Source of the DNA: Conus ventricosus
Taxonomy: Eukaryota; Mollusca; Gastropoda; Neogastropoda; Conidae
Direction: 5' to 3'
Length of the DNA: 64,000 bases
Assembly (NCBI GenBank): GCA_018398815.1
Contig: JAFLJL010013948.1
Coordinates: 60,242 to 124,241, forward strand
Both the position numbers and the translations under genes were made by a program. Position 1 is the stretch's first letter. Every line of letters starts with the position of its first letter. Positions 33,192-43,404 of this stretch are shown in pieces. The notes below the pieces were generated by a model that saw only the letters and a list, made by a program, of their open reading frames with translations, was not told the origin of the DNA and did no database searches.

Positions 33192-33917
33192 TGGAAACCT
33201 GGCCACCTAAGAAGCCATTTTATTGTAACCCGGGATTAGGAAATATTGATCTTGTATGTTCTGAATTTTCCATTTTGTGTATTTGGATTTTTCACGTGTA
33301 AACATAAGTATTTCGTGTTCTCAGTCGGGTTAGGAGAGAAGTGAATCCCCAGAGAGAAGTGAATGGTTGGTGGGTGCATGAGTGCTCACATGCATGTATG
33401 AGTGCAGAGATAACCTTGGTGTGTTAAGCTTGACTAACAATACATCAACTTAGCTCAATTAAGCAATACCATCACGATTTCCCCCATCCTGGACACTCAC
33501 CATCACCATTCCAACCCCCCCCCCCCCAACCCTCCAGCCCCCAACCCGAAACCCCCACCCCCCACATTTTTTTCATGTGTTCCTAAGAATGAAATTATTT
33601 CATCCCTCTGAGAATTTACCATGTATATTGCCCATTTCCCCTTCTCTTGTTTTCTCTCTCTCCTCCCCCCTCCCTACCGCCGAACCCTGTCGCTAGCCCT
33701 CCCCCCTTACCGTCTACACCCTTATTTTTGCTCGACAATTGACGTCCTTAAAAACCGTGTCCCTACCCCCACCCCGCCCCCTCTCCGACCCCCCCCCACC
33801 CCATCGCCACCTCTCCACACACCCCTCTACTACTCCGCCACCCTTCCCCCTTTTTTCTCTTTGCATCTTTGCCTCTTTCTCTCTCTCCTCTCTCTTCTCT
33901 GACCCCCTTCCCCCCTC

Positions 33918-34082
<165 letters not shown>

Positions 34083-34228
34083 CGGAGGGTCTACGGGGGT
34101 GTGTATTTTGCCTTGAATGCAAGAATTGCTGACCCCTTTTTACCTGCTTTTACCTGGTTTTGCCTCAATAGGAATTCACCACAAATGGCATGTCAGTTTA
34201 CTTGATGTGAGACTTTCATCATTGTACC

Positions 34229-34300
34229 TTGGCCTGATGAGGCTTTTAACAGCGAAAATGTGTTGAAAATACAAGTCTGAAACATGAAAAGACTGTTGTT
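34229..34300 (+). mobile_element. Possible 3' tail of a Penelope-like element
   Basis: The sequence 'ggcctgatgaggctttt' followed by 'aacagcgaaaatgtgttg' has the same plan as the PLE2 end at 42131 (CTGATGA, short stem, GAAA). Such hammerhead-like motifs sit in Penelope-like element termini. No PLE coding sequence is next to it, so this would be an extreme 5' truncation. Confidence 0.4.
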
Positions 34301-34556
34301 CATATTCTTGTACTTTGCTGTCTCCGGTTTCTACTTCAGTTTTTTCTACAAGGTGCGGAGCTCAGGACATCAAGACAGCAACATTTTTAACTATATACGT
34401 AGATGATAATCATGACAATGATTATTTATGGCGCTTAATTTTACATCAAAAGCCCTAAACGCTTACAATTAAGAAAACATAAATAGAACCAATAAGAAGA
34501 CAAAATTGCAACAAGTAGCATACACCTACAAACAAGGGTGCATATTAACACCCACC

Positions 34557-34562
<6 letters not shown>

Positions 34563-34625
<63 letters not shown>

Positions 34626-34627
34626 AC

Positions 34628-34707
<80 letters not shown>

Positions 34708-34715
34708 GCGCGCGC
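34563..34715. repeat. (CA)n microsatellite with (CG)n end
   Basis: About 130 bp of CA repeat passes directly into about 24 bp of alternating CG. Alternating purine-pyrimidine DNA of this kind is prone to form Z-DNA. Confidence 0.95.
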
Positions 34716-34844
34716 ATCTCAGAATCAACTTGATGGGCAAGGGAAAGAGAAGAAAGAACTGCTCTTGATAGGTGAGGAAGGTTGTTTTAAAAGATGACTA
34801 GAAGAAAGACAGAGAGTTTGAACTGCGCAAAAAAAAAAAAAAAA

Positions 34845-34915
<71 letters not shown>
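34845..34915. repeat. (TA)n microsatellite at PLE1 boundary
   Basis: About 70 bp of TA repeat after poly-A, ending exactly where the left pseudo-LTR of PLE1 starts. Confidence 0.95.
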
Positions 34916-34918
<3 letters not shown>

Positions 34919-35171
34919 TGAATATAATTAAAAAGCCTAAGATGACTTTAAAAGTGCTCGACCCCTTGGGGAGCAACATTTGTTAATGATATTAAAAAGG
35001 AATGTTAAAACTCTACAAATTTGTTTCGAGCGTGTTGCGCTGTCATCAGGGTGGCCTTTGGTTTGCCACTGCCGATGTTATATAGCGTGTGGGCTCCCGT
35101 TTGCGGTTGTTTGCACGTGCGGGTTGGCTGCACGTGTTTTTTGGGGGCTTTCAGGTTTTTGTTTTGGGTGT
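34916..35171 (-). repeat. PLE1 pseudo-LTR, left copy
   Basis: Begins 'agatgaatataattaaaaag' and matches 37311-37567 with only a few substitutions. The sequence diverges after 'gttttgggtgt'. The end of the GIY-YIG frame lies inside it. Confidence 0.9.
35004..35057 (-). ncRNA. Hammerhead-ribozyme-like motif in left pseudo-LTR
   Basis: On the minus strand CTGATGA (35043-35049) is followed by a 4-bp stem (AGCG, loop CAACA, CGCT), then CGAAAC, a minimal stem III around the palindrome ACAAATTTGT, and GTA as candidate cleavage triplet. Hammerhead motifs with short stem III, active as dimers, are described in PLE pseudo-LTRs. There is a C-C mismatch at the base of stem II, and stem I pairing is weak in my reading. 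Confidence 0.5.
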
Positions 35172-35720
35172 GTTCCCTAACAACGATTTCCATTTATGCC
35201 TGCAGTTGTTTACTATCTCTGTTTTGGTGTTTAAAGTTGCTAAGTGTGGTTTGCATAGTATTAACCATTTTTCAGTTAAACATAGGTTGCACCTTTTTGA
35301 AACATTGCTGTATGGTGATGCTCTTTTTATGATTTTCCAGGATATATTGTAGCTTGTTTTTGCGTTTTTAAGTTTCCAGATATATTTGCTCAGTTCTGTT
35401 TGGTTTTTATATTTTTCTTTATTAAATGACTGTTTGTGGTTTGCATATCTGGTTTTGAAGTGGTTTTCAGTGATCCCTATGTATGTTTCTTTTTCATTTT
35501 CTGATGTCACAGTAGCCTGGTATACAATGTTGTTGTGAAGACATTTGTTTTTTAGTGGGCACTGCTCCTTTCTGGTGCAATTGCAAGATTTCCTTTCTTC
35601 ACCCTTCTTTGCTGTGTTGATTTTCATTTTGTTGGATGCGTCAATCAGGTTTTTGAGGTTGGGCATACATGAGTACGATAGTTTGACAGTGTTTTTGTTA
35701 AATATTTTGGACAGTGTGTG
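35151..35720 (-). CDS. PLE1 GIY-YIG endonuclease domain
   Basis: Open frame with FNKNTVKLSYSCMPNLKN, then a Cys cluster (CNCTRKEQCPLKNKC) and the GIY-YIG catalytic region where TYIGITENHFKTRY and NHKQSF carry the conserved Tyr, Arg and His. In Penelope-like elements this nuclease nicks the target DNA to prime reverse transcription. It is out of frame with the RT frame by one base at about 35705-35715, so the element as read cannot make the fused protein. Confidence 0.85.
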   Translation of the reverse strand, partial: HTLSKIFNKNTVKLSYSCMPNLKNLIDASNKMKINTAKKGEERKSCNCTRKEQCPLKNKCLHNNIVYQATVTSENEKETYIGITENHFKTRYANHKQSFNKEKYKNQTELSKYIWKLKNAKTSYNISWKIIKRASPYSNVSKRCNLCLTEKWLILCKPHLATLNTKTEIVNNCRHKWKSLLGNTPKTKT

Positions 35721-37374
35721 TTCTTTTGGAAATGAAGTTGTTAGGATTTTGAAGAATTCTTTCCCTATGTTTGGTTTGAGTTTTCCGTCGTATGGGGGTT
35801 ATACCATATGATTTTTCTTTTCCTATTTTTCTTGCTTTTATTGTGTTGTTGTCTGGGTTGTATTGTAATTTGTAATTGCATCCACTTGTTTGTAGTGCCT
35901 CCTGGTATTCTACTGCTGCATTATTGAACACTCTCTCACTGCATGACAGGTTTGATAGTCTCTTGTTTATGCCATGGGGTATGGTCTTTAATACAGATGG
36001 TGGATGGTTACTTTTGGTGTGTACATAAAGAGGTGTATCGTTGGGTTTCTTGTATGGTTTATATATATGATTGTTGAGATCCAGTGTTATGTCTAAGTAG
36101 TTCACTACCTTTTTGTTTGCTTCAATGGTAATCTTTAAGTTGTGGTTTTGGAAGATTTTGCATAGTTCTTTCTTCTTGTTTTCGATGGTTCTTGGATTGT
36201 TGGTTAGTGCAGCAAGGCCATCGTCTCTGTATAGTTCGACTTGTTTTCCGAGTTTTTTCTTGATGTTGGACAGCATGAATAGTCCGACCAGTTCACATGT
36301 TTCTGCACCATCATATGAACCCATGGTTACGTCGAATGTTGAGTTTCTGTTGGTGTTCCTGATCCAGGTTTCATTTCTGCTGTGTAGTAATGTTTTCTTG
36401 GTGTGGAGAATGATTTCCATTTCTGACCCTGTTATGTCTGTGTGGTTACTGGCAAACTTCAGGGCTTTGGTGAGTAGTTCCTCATCTATGGATGGGTAAA
36501 AGTCTACTATGTCAAATGTGATGAATACTGTATTACTTTGTTTATTGAGTTTTTTTAACCATTGGATAACTTCGTATGTGTTCTTCCAGAGGTTGTAATC
36601 AGAGTTTGATTTTATGTCCTTTATTATTTTTTCCAGAATTTTCTTGCTTATTTTGCCTAATTCGGATTTGGATGGGTTTATTAGTCTACATGTTGGATTG
36701 TTATGAAAGTTGGGCTTGTGGTCTTTGAGTGTTATGAAAGCTTCTTTAGTTGCTGTCGCTTCTATCCTGTCACTTAGGTCTATGCGCTCTGCAAGTTCTT
36801 TTTCTTTGGTGCGGATACTGTCATGTATATTTTTGTCAGCTTTTTTGTAGTTTTTCTGGATGTTTTTGTCAAGGAGTTGAGAATATTCCTTTGGTTCCAT
36901 TTTGTAGTAATTGCTAGTTTTATCAGCCTTCACAAATATATTTTTGTCATTTTGTACTTGTTTTATTTGGTTTTTTAATGTTGTTTGGAAATCGTTGTTA
37001 GATTTTTTGAATTCAATATTGGTTATCATTCTTTTCATTTGATCTTCAAAGGGTTTCATATCGTCTATGACTGGTGGTGATCGCCATGATTTGAAATCGT
37101 AGGTGTTTTTGTCCTCTTTTTTTGCATTCGGGTTCAGGAAAAAGAATGCTTTCCATCTCATATTGCGTACGAACTTTTCGGTTTGTTCTATTAATCTTTT
37201 TAAGTAGAATTGTGGGTTAGAAAACGGTATGTTTTTTGTTGACTGCCTAAAATTGATTTCCTCCATTTTAAAATCTTTCAGGCCACAGTGCTCAACGTGA
37301 GGAGCAATTAAGATGAATATAATTAAAAAGCCTAAAATGACTTTAAAAGTGCTCGACCCCTTGGGGAGCAACAT
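35698..37374 (-). CDS. PLE1 reverse transcriptase
   Basis: A 558-residue frame starting at 37374 inside the right pseudo-LTR, with a hydrophobic N-terminus (FKVILGFLIIFILIAPH). RT motifs are in order: ITLKDHKPNF and CRLINPSKSELG, motif A FDIVDFYPSID, MGSYDGAETCELVGLF, the catalytic motif YRDDGLAAL, and VNYLDITLDL. PLE reverse transcriptases are related to telomerase. The 'YRDDGL' and 'GSYDGAE' words put it in a different PLE lineage from PLE2 and PLE3. The frame stops at HTVQNI, with the GIY-YIG domain continuing in the next frame. Confidence 0.9.
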   Translation of the reverse strand: MLLPKGSSTFKVILGFLIIFILIAPHVEHCGLKDFKMEEINFRQSTKNIPFSNPQFYLKRLIEQTEKFVRNMRWKAFFFLNPNAKKEDKNTYDFKSWRSPPVIDDMKPFEDQMKRMITNIEFKKSNNDFQTTLKNQIKQVQNDKNIFVKADKTSNYYKMEPKEYSQLLDKNIQKNYKKADKNIHDSIRTKEKELAERIDLSDRIEATATKEAFITLKDHKPNFHNNPTCRLINPSKSELGKISKKILEKIIKDIKSNSDYNLWKNTYEVIQWLKKLNKQSNTVFITFDIVDFYPSIDEELLTKALKFASNHTDITGSEMEIILHTKKTLLHSRNETWIRNTNRNSTFDVTMGSYDGAETCELVGLFMLSNIKKKLGKQVELYRDDGLAALTNNPRTIENKKKELCKIFQNHNLKITIEANKKVVNYLDITLDLNNHIYKPYKKPNDTPLYVHTKSNHPPSVLKTIPHGINKRLSNLSCSERVFNNAAVEYQEALQTSGCNYKLQYNPDNNTIKARKIGKEKSYGITPIRRKTQTKHRERILQNPNNFISKRTHTVQNI

Positions 37375-37567
37375 TTGTTAATCATATTAAAAAGGAATGT
37401 TAAAACTCTACAAATTTGTTTCGAGCGTGTTGCGCTGTCATCAGGATGGCCTTTGGTTTGCCCACCGCCAATGTTATATAGCGTGTGGGCTCCCGTTTGC
37501 GGTTGTTTGCATGTGCGGGTTGGCTGCACGTGTTTTTTGGGGGCTTTCAGGTTTTTGTTTTGGGTGT
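37311..37567 (-). repeat. PLE1 pseudo-LTR, right copy
   Basis: Direct copy of 34916-35171. The RT start codon (37374) lies inside it, so the repeat contributes the first residues MLLPKGSSTFKVILG. Confidence 0.9.
37398..37452 (-). ncRNA. Hammerhead-ribozyme-like motif in right pseudo-LTR
   Basis: Same core as the left copy: CTGATGA on the minus strand (37438-37444), stem II AGCG/CGCT, CGAAAC (GTTTC at 37418-37422 on plus) and candidate GTA cleavage triplet at 37409-37411. It lies upstream of the RT start codon and could process the 5' end of the element RNA. Confidence 0.5.
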
Positions 37568-37574
37568 TTTCACA

Positions 37575-37815
37575 TGTGCTGTTCAATCATCAGTACTGTT
37601 AACTACTTTTCACATGTGCTGTTCAGTCATCAATTCTTACAACTGCGGTGCTCGGTCACCACTGCTGTATATTACTTCCCACTGCACGTGCAGTTCAGCC
37701 ACTATTGCTGTACACTACGTTTTACAACATGTACTGTTCATCCACTATTGCTGTACACTACATTTTACAACATGTGCTGTTCATCCATCCATATTGTATT
37801 CTGTTTTTACCGCAT
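37575..37815. repeat. Degenerate ~44-bp tandem repeat next to PLE1
   Basis: Five or six diverged units, such as 'acaacatgtgctgttcatcc' then 'actattgctgtacactac'. They adjoin the end of the right pseudo-LTR. Confidence 0.7.
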
Positions 37816-37861
37816 GATCTGTTCACAATCGATGAAGAATCCTAGGATCTTCACCAACTCG

Positions 37862-38300
37862 ATCTTCACTCTCAGATCATTTGTCCCTTCACTCTCAGAT
37901 CATTTGTCCCTTCACTCTCAGATCATTTGTCCCTTCACTCTCAGATCATTTGTCCCTTTACTCTCAGATCATTTGTTCCTTCATTCTCAGATCATTTGTC
38001 TCTTCACTCATATCATTTGTTCCTTTACTCTCAGATCATTTGTCTCTTCACTCTCAGATCATTTGTCCCTTCACTCTCAGATCATTTGTCCCTTCACTCT
38101 CAGATCATTTGTCCCTTCACTCTCAGATCATTCTTCACTCTCAGATCATTTGTCCCTTCACTCTCAGATCATTTGTCTCTTCACTCTCAGATCGTTTGTC
38201 TCTTCACTCTCAGATCTTTTGTCTCTTCACCCCTTCACTCTAAGATCATTTGTCCCTTCACTCTCAGATCATTTGTCCCTTCACTCTCAGATCGTTGTCC
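37862..38300. repeat. 23-bp minisatellite
   Basis: About 18-19 units of 'cactctcagatcatttgtcc' plus 'ctt', with small deletions. Since 23 is not a multiple of three and the unit has no stops on the plus strand, three overlapping frames are open with a 23-residue protein period. Simple tandem array, no spacers. Confidence 0.9.
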
Positions 38301-38309
38301 CAATACGAC

Positions 38310-39284
38310 TGACCATACAGCCTCACACGGCATTTTAAATCAGCCCTGTTCTTTTCTTGGACACAATTTGACAGACTGATTTTACAACGAACAAAAAGAT
38401 GACCAAGACATGCACAATGCCAATAGATCATCTATGAATTATCTGAGCAGATCGGTCGTCAGCTACTAGATTATAGAATGCTTCGACAGAATAGAAGTAG
38501 GGAAATTCCCACAACAACCCAAACACGTTTTCTTTTCCGAAAAAAAAATCCAGCTCCTCAGATACTCACAGCCCTAGCCAGAGGCCTTACTGTACACCTG
38601 TGACTTCATTTGCTTGGCGAATTCTTCTTCAAGAGGAGAGAAAGGGCATCCGTTGCACATCTTTATACAGCTCGATAATTCTCTGTGATAACCTCAACTG
38701 AGGGGGATAAAAGGTTCTACGATCATGGGCTTAAGTCTTTTGACAATCTTTTGCCACACATTCAATTTCTTTTTTACGATCATCCATTTTAATAATGCTT
38801 GCATTTAGTACGTATTCTGCATCTGCCGATACTGACTGATGCGTATGGAAGATGCCAAATGATAACTAGCATAGGCATATAACTATATCTGAATGTGCTG
38901 AATGCTACATAACGCTTGAATCAATTTTCTGTTTACTGGGATAAAAAATGTCGATTAGATTATGTTATTTTGATTAAATAATGTTACTTGAGTTGTTAAT
39001 TTATTACACGTTGGCTTCATGGACTAAACTTTGTATTCAGTTTTTGTCGTTAAAAAATTCTTTCTCAGTGATGGTGATGATGACTGTTCTGCACAGTCTT
39101 CCACCTTGTTACTTACTTGCAGTCATTCCAGTTATACGTGTTGAAGTTTTGATTTTTGAGAAAGCGTTGATGATTAACTTGTTCATTTTATTGTATTAGT
39201 TGCTTCAGCATCGCCAGCCTCTTTAACTTGGTCTTGTTTCCTTTCATCGGGAACAGAACGTTTTGAAATAAGGAAGCCAAAGGC
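38310..39284. other. No gene seen
   Basis: Mixed-composition DNA between the minisatellite and PLE2. Short ORFs only. Confidence 0.4.
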
Positions 39285-41305
39285 TTGCAAATGTTTTTTT
39301 TTTTTCCCTTCAGCAGGGGCCTATCACCACACAGGGTCCAGCATGCTGCCGTCAGCCCTGAAAGAATTGACAGCAGGCACAACACGCAGCCAGAAAATAT
39401 CAGTATGCCGATCTCTCTTGCACCAGTACACGATCGGGCTTTCATTGGAACACCTAACCGGACTGACAGTGAGTGCAAAACACAGTTAGACGCTACCAGA
39501 ACGACAGAAAATGTCAACAAACCGGCCTATCCTGTATCAGTACACAATCGGACTTTCACGGCAACACCTGACCACATTGACAGTGAGTACAAAACACAGT
39601 TAGACGCTACCAAAGCAACAGTCTCCACTGCACCAGTGCAGTCACTGGGTCAGCATGCCTCTCAGCCATCTAGGGCGCGTAAACGGAATCGCCGATTTCG
39701 ACGAAGACACGTCATTAACCCTGAACCGGGTCATGTTATCAGCATATTATCTGTGACTCTATCAGATGAACAACGCATGGTCCTCTCTTACGGCCCCAAG
39801 TTCTGCCCCACGCCAACATCGTACGATGAACGACAACTGTTGGATGACATGAAGGAGGGAATAAGGCGACTACGCATGAAGGAGTTCTTCTATGATGAAG
39901 ACGGCCCTGCAAGATTGCCAGCTACTTTAAAGTTCTACAAAAAGACCTACTGGCAACCACCTACTGGCAGGGGCAACGCCCTTGAAGCGCACTGTAACAC
40001 CATTGAAACACTGGTGGACAACCACATACCCCAACCACCTAAACATCGAAACCTCAGCAAGGATGAACGCAGGGCCATCAAAGAACTGAAGGAGCTGGTT
40101 CAGAGTAGAAAGGTGAGAATGACACCTGCTGATAAGGGGGAAGCAGTAGTAGTGCAGGACTTTGATCAGTACAAAGCCGAGGCGCACCACCAGCTGAAGA
40201 ATACTGCACATTATGAAAAGCTGCAGCAAGACACTTCAGTCCAAATTGCACAGGACTCCACCGGACACTTCGCAGATCTACGTGATGCCAAAGTCATTGA
40301 TGAGAACTGCTACAAATGGGGCACGATTGTAGATGTCAACGCAGTCAGGACTCACCAGTTCTATCACCTACCCAAGGTTCATAAAGACCGCCGGAATCCG
40401 CCTGAAAGACCTATCATCTCTGGAGTCAATGGACCTACTGAGAATCTGTCAAAACTGGTAGACTTTTGGCTTCAGCCTGTAGTCCGTGCTTTACCATCAT
40501 ACGTGAAGGATACTACACATTTTCTTCAAATTCTGGAAGACTGGAAAACTACGAGTGGACCTTTGCCTGAGGGCACCCTGATTGTCACGGTAGATGAGGT
40601 AGGACTTTATACCAACATTCCTCATCAGAAATGATGAGTGAGTTTGGTCATGTTACAGACAAGATTCCCAGTTCCACCAAACTACTGGACATTGTAAATC
40701 ACATCCTGTCTAACAATGTCTTCAACTTTGACAGAGAGCTCTACCGACAAATATACGGAACAGCGATGGGCACGCCTATGGCACCATCGATTGCCAAAGT
40801 GTTCATGGGCTGGTTGGAGAAGAGGATCTTGGCACAGTCTCCATGGCACATTGATCTCACCATGTGGCGTAGATACATCGATGACATCATCATGTTGTGG
40901 ATGCAGGGTGAGCAGAACTTGAAGGAGTTTCTGACCTGGCTAAACATGCAGCATCCAACGATCAAGTTCACCGCCAATTATGGAACAGTGGCTATCCCTT
41001 ACCTGGATGTCAGCATCAGCATCAAAAACGGTCAGATCACCACCGACCTGCACACCAAAGAAACTGATGCGCACATGTACTTGCCGTTCAACTCATGTCA
41101 CCCACGACACTGCATGAGGGGGATACCATATGGACAGTGCCTACGTATACGCCGCATTTGTTTTGAGAACGACAAGTTCCAGCAGAGGAGCAAAGAACTA
41201 CAGCAAAGATTGATCAAGAGGGGCTATCCAGCAACGCTTGTGGAGGCATCCATTGAGAAGGTGAAAGTTATCTCCATGAGGACGCTAGCGCTCTCAACTA
41301 TGTGA
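39285..41305 (+). pseudogene. PLE2 reverse transcriptase (frameshifted)
   Basis: The first frame (39285-40634) has an N-terminal tandem repeat of about 40 residues (TDSECKTQLDATRT, then HIDSEYKTQLDATKA), a basic patch (ARKRNRRFRRRHV), the PLE signatures MTPADKGEAVVV and FYHLPKVHKD, RPIISG, and RT motif A VDEVGLYTNIPH. It stops at 40634. The next frame (40631-41305) continues with YGTAMGTPMAPSIA, the catalytic motif YIDDIIMLW, PYLDVSISI and SCHPRHCMRGIPYGQ. This is a Penelope/Poseidon-type RT. The frame change between motif A and the following motif would prevent activity unless it is a base-call error. Confidence 0.85.
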
Positions 41306-41940
41306 GCAGAAAGAACAATGCAGAGAGAGTGCCGTTCATCATCACCCATAACCCTTCGAATCCTCCACTTGGCCAGTGGCTCAAGACATACATGAAGGTC
41401 CTCCATACAAGCAGAAGGATGACCACGGCTGTTCCATTTCCTCCAATCGTGGGGGAAAGAAACTGTACTAACCTCCGCAAACTGCTGATGCCTTCATGCT
41501 TGCCCCCTGATGTACCTCAGACTGGTATTGGCGATCGAGGTGAAGATGCACATGAAGATGCAACAGGCTGCCACAAGTGTGACAAACGACGGTGTATCAT
41601 CTGCAAAGAACATCTACAGGAATCACCAAACTTCACCAGCGTCAGGACGGGTCAAACTTTTAACATCAGAGACGTGGTCTGCTGTACTTCCAACAATCTG
41701 GTGTACTTGATTGACTGTGCAGCGTGTCATGATGTGCAGTATGTTGGGGAGACCGGCAATACCCTGGCGGAGCGCTTTATGCCCACAGGTACGACATCAG
41801 GCACAAGAAAGACACTTTGGTTGCCAAACACTTCAATGGCCCCGGTCACCAGTTGACCGACCTCTGCTGCACAGTCATCGAACTTATGAAAAATCTTGAC
41901 ATTAATAAGCCAAGAGAGAGGGAGAGGTTCTTGAGGTGTG
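41302..41940 (+). CDS. PLE2 GIY-YIG endonuclease domain
   Basis: The frame 41302-41856 starts with the linker PFIITHNPSNPPLGQWL, has a Cys cluster (CHKCDKRRCIICKEH), then the nuclease core NLVYLIDCAACHDVQYVGETGNTLAERF. It shifts by one base at about 41780 and continues as YDIRHKKDTLVAKHFNGPGH in another frame. The Tyr-Tyr-Arg core is intact before the shift. Confidence 0.8.
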
Positions 41941-41983
41941 GGCCTGACGGAACAGAGAAACGGAGGATGATGGAGTTGTGCAC

Positions 41984-42061
<78 letters not shown>

Positions 42062-42069
42062 AGAGAGAT
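41984..42069. repeat. (GA)n microsatellite inside PLE2 3' region
   Basis: About 85 bp of GA repeat with a single GGA interruption, between the endonuclease domain and the element 3' end. Confidence 0.95.
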
Positions 42070-42130
42070 GACGTCACAGACATGTCACCAATGGACGTCA
42101 TTTTTTCTATTGCGTCACTTGTTGTCATGC

Positions 42131-42163
42131 GGCCTGATGAAGAGCATGGCTCGAAAGCTTGCG
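42131..42163 (+). ncRNA. Hammerhead-like motif at PLE2 3' end
   Basis: CTGATGA, an A, the 4-bp stem GAGC/GCTC with loop ATG, then GAAAGCTTGC. The layout matches the hammerhead core found in PLE termini, but the conserved C after GAAA is G here and the cleavage triplet is not clear. Confidence 0.4.
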
Positions 42164-42334
42164 CTGAAAAAAAAGACTGTGCTTTGTGTTTTTATTGAAT
42201 TTATTGTTTTTTTCTTTCTGATGGCATCTAGCGGTAATTGAGAAGTATAGCTGTAGCCGTGTATAGTCACTGTTTCAACGTAAGCATTGTCTCTGTCAAA
42301 GGCCTTTATTGTTGTTAAAATTACAAGCGCTGTT

Positions 42335-42425
42335 GGTGCCCATATGGTCGCCGGCCCATAACGTCGCCGGCGATCATACGGGGAAAGGACTTGGATGCCC
42401 ATAAAGTCGTTCCCTGCCCATAAAG
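42335..42425. repeat. Third copy of the GTCGCCGGCG palindrome element
   Basis: 'gcccatatggtcgccggccc' followed by 'gtcgccggcgatcatacggg' and two 'gcccataaagtcg' words. Related to 1098-1195 and 48420-48515 but outside the duplicated segment. Confidence 0.5.
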
Positions 42426-42626
42426 TCGCCAGAAACAAGATTGTTATGATTTGTAGTGACTTATTAGTGCAAGAAATGACGTGTAGCCTATATTTATACC
42501 CCCCCCCCAAAAAAAAAAAAAAAAAAAATACACAATTGCAGTTGGCCTAAATGCATGGGGATTATCAATGAGGCTTTGCCTGTTTAACTAATTTTATTCT
42601 GTCATGTTTGATGTGACACTGATGAG

Positions 42627-42743
<117 letters not shown>

Positions 42744-42744
42744 C

Positions 42745-43260
42745 GACCAAGGTGCGTGGAAGCTACTACAGCCAAAACCACTAAAGCGATCACTCTGAAA
42801 TTGGTACACATATTCTTTGTACCCCGAGGATGATGCACAATATTTCAATTAACCCTTTTAGCGAGCATTAACCCTTTAAACGCCCCCAACGGTTTTTCTT
42901 CTTCATTGAATATCTCAGACTGCTCAACCAATTTTAATGTGGTTTAGAGGAACATGTGACAAATCAAGTGCTCTATCCACTTAAGTGGTTGCAGTGGATA
43001 CGCTAGATTAAATAACCGTTAAAACGCGCATGCGCAATTTGTTTATGGTGTATCTCGGAAACTACTGAACAGAATTGCAAGCGGTTTGGACAAAGTTGAG
43101 ACCGATCAAGTGCTCTTTCTACACAACACATTAAGTAACTGTTAAAACGCGCATGCGCATTTAAACCATTTTTTATGGTGCATGTTGGAAAGTACTGAAC
43201 CGAATTGAAAGTGCTTTCGACCAAGTTGTGACAAATCACAGGCTTTTACCACGCAAGAGA
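42745..43260. repeat. Diverged ~118-bp tandem repeat
   Basis: Two or three diverged units share 'ccgttaaaacgcgcatgcgca', 'tatctcggaaactactgaac' and 'gacaaatcaagtgct' (43015-43110 and 43138-43240), with a weaker unit at about 42890-42975. No coding function seen. Confidence 0.6.
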
Positions 43261-43404
43261 ATGGAGTTAATGCGTAGGGAGTACATTTATATGCATTACA
43301 TCTTGTTAATGTTTTCCTTACCATTTGTTATCATCTCTGTCTGTCTGTTTCTCTGTCCGTCTGTCAGTCATTCATTCTGTCCGTCTGTCATCACGATAAG
43401 TCAG

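Larger units (their letters stand above)
34916..37567 (-). mobile_element. Penelope-like element PLE1 with pseudo-LTRs
   Basis: A near-complete PLE on the minus strand. Direct repeats of about 257 bp (34916-35171 and 37311-37567) differ at only a few positions and flank a single RT plus GIY-YIG coding region. Such pseudo-LTRs are characteristic of PLEs, where tandem copies overlap. The left side joins a (TA)n tract. Each pseudo-LTR contains a hammerhead-ribozyme-like motif on the element's sense strand. Confidence 0.85.
39285..42170 (+). mobile_element. Penelope-like element PLE2
   Basis: Plus-strand PLE with N-terminal region, RT and GIY-YIG domain in three consecutive frames. A long (GA)n tract (41984-42068) and a 3' end with a hammerhead-like motif (42131-42163) follow. 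A T-rich tract plus CCTTCAG at 39289-39312 just before the coding region resembles a 3' splice site; introns are known in PLEs. No pseudo-LTR pair was found. Confidence 0.8.
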
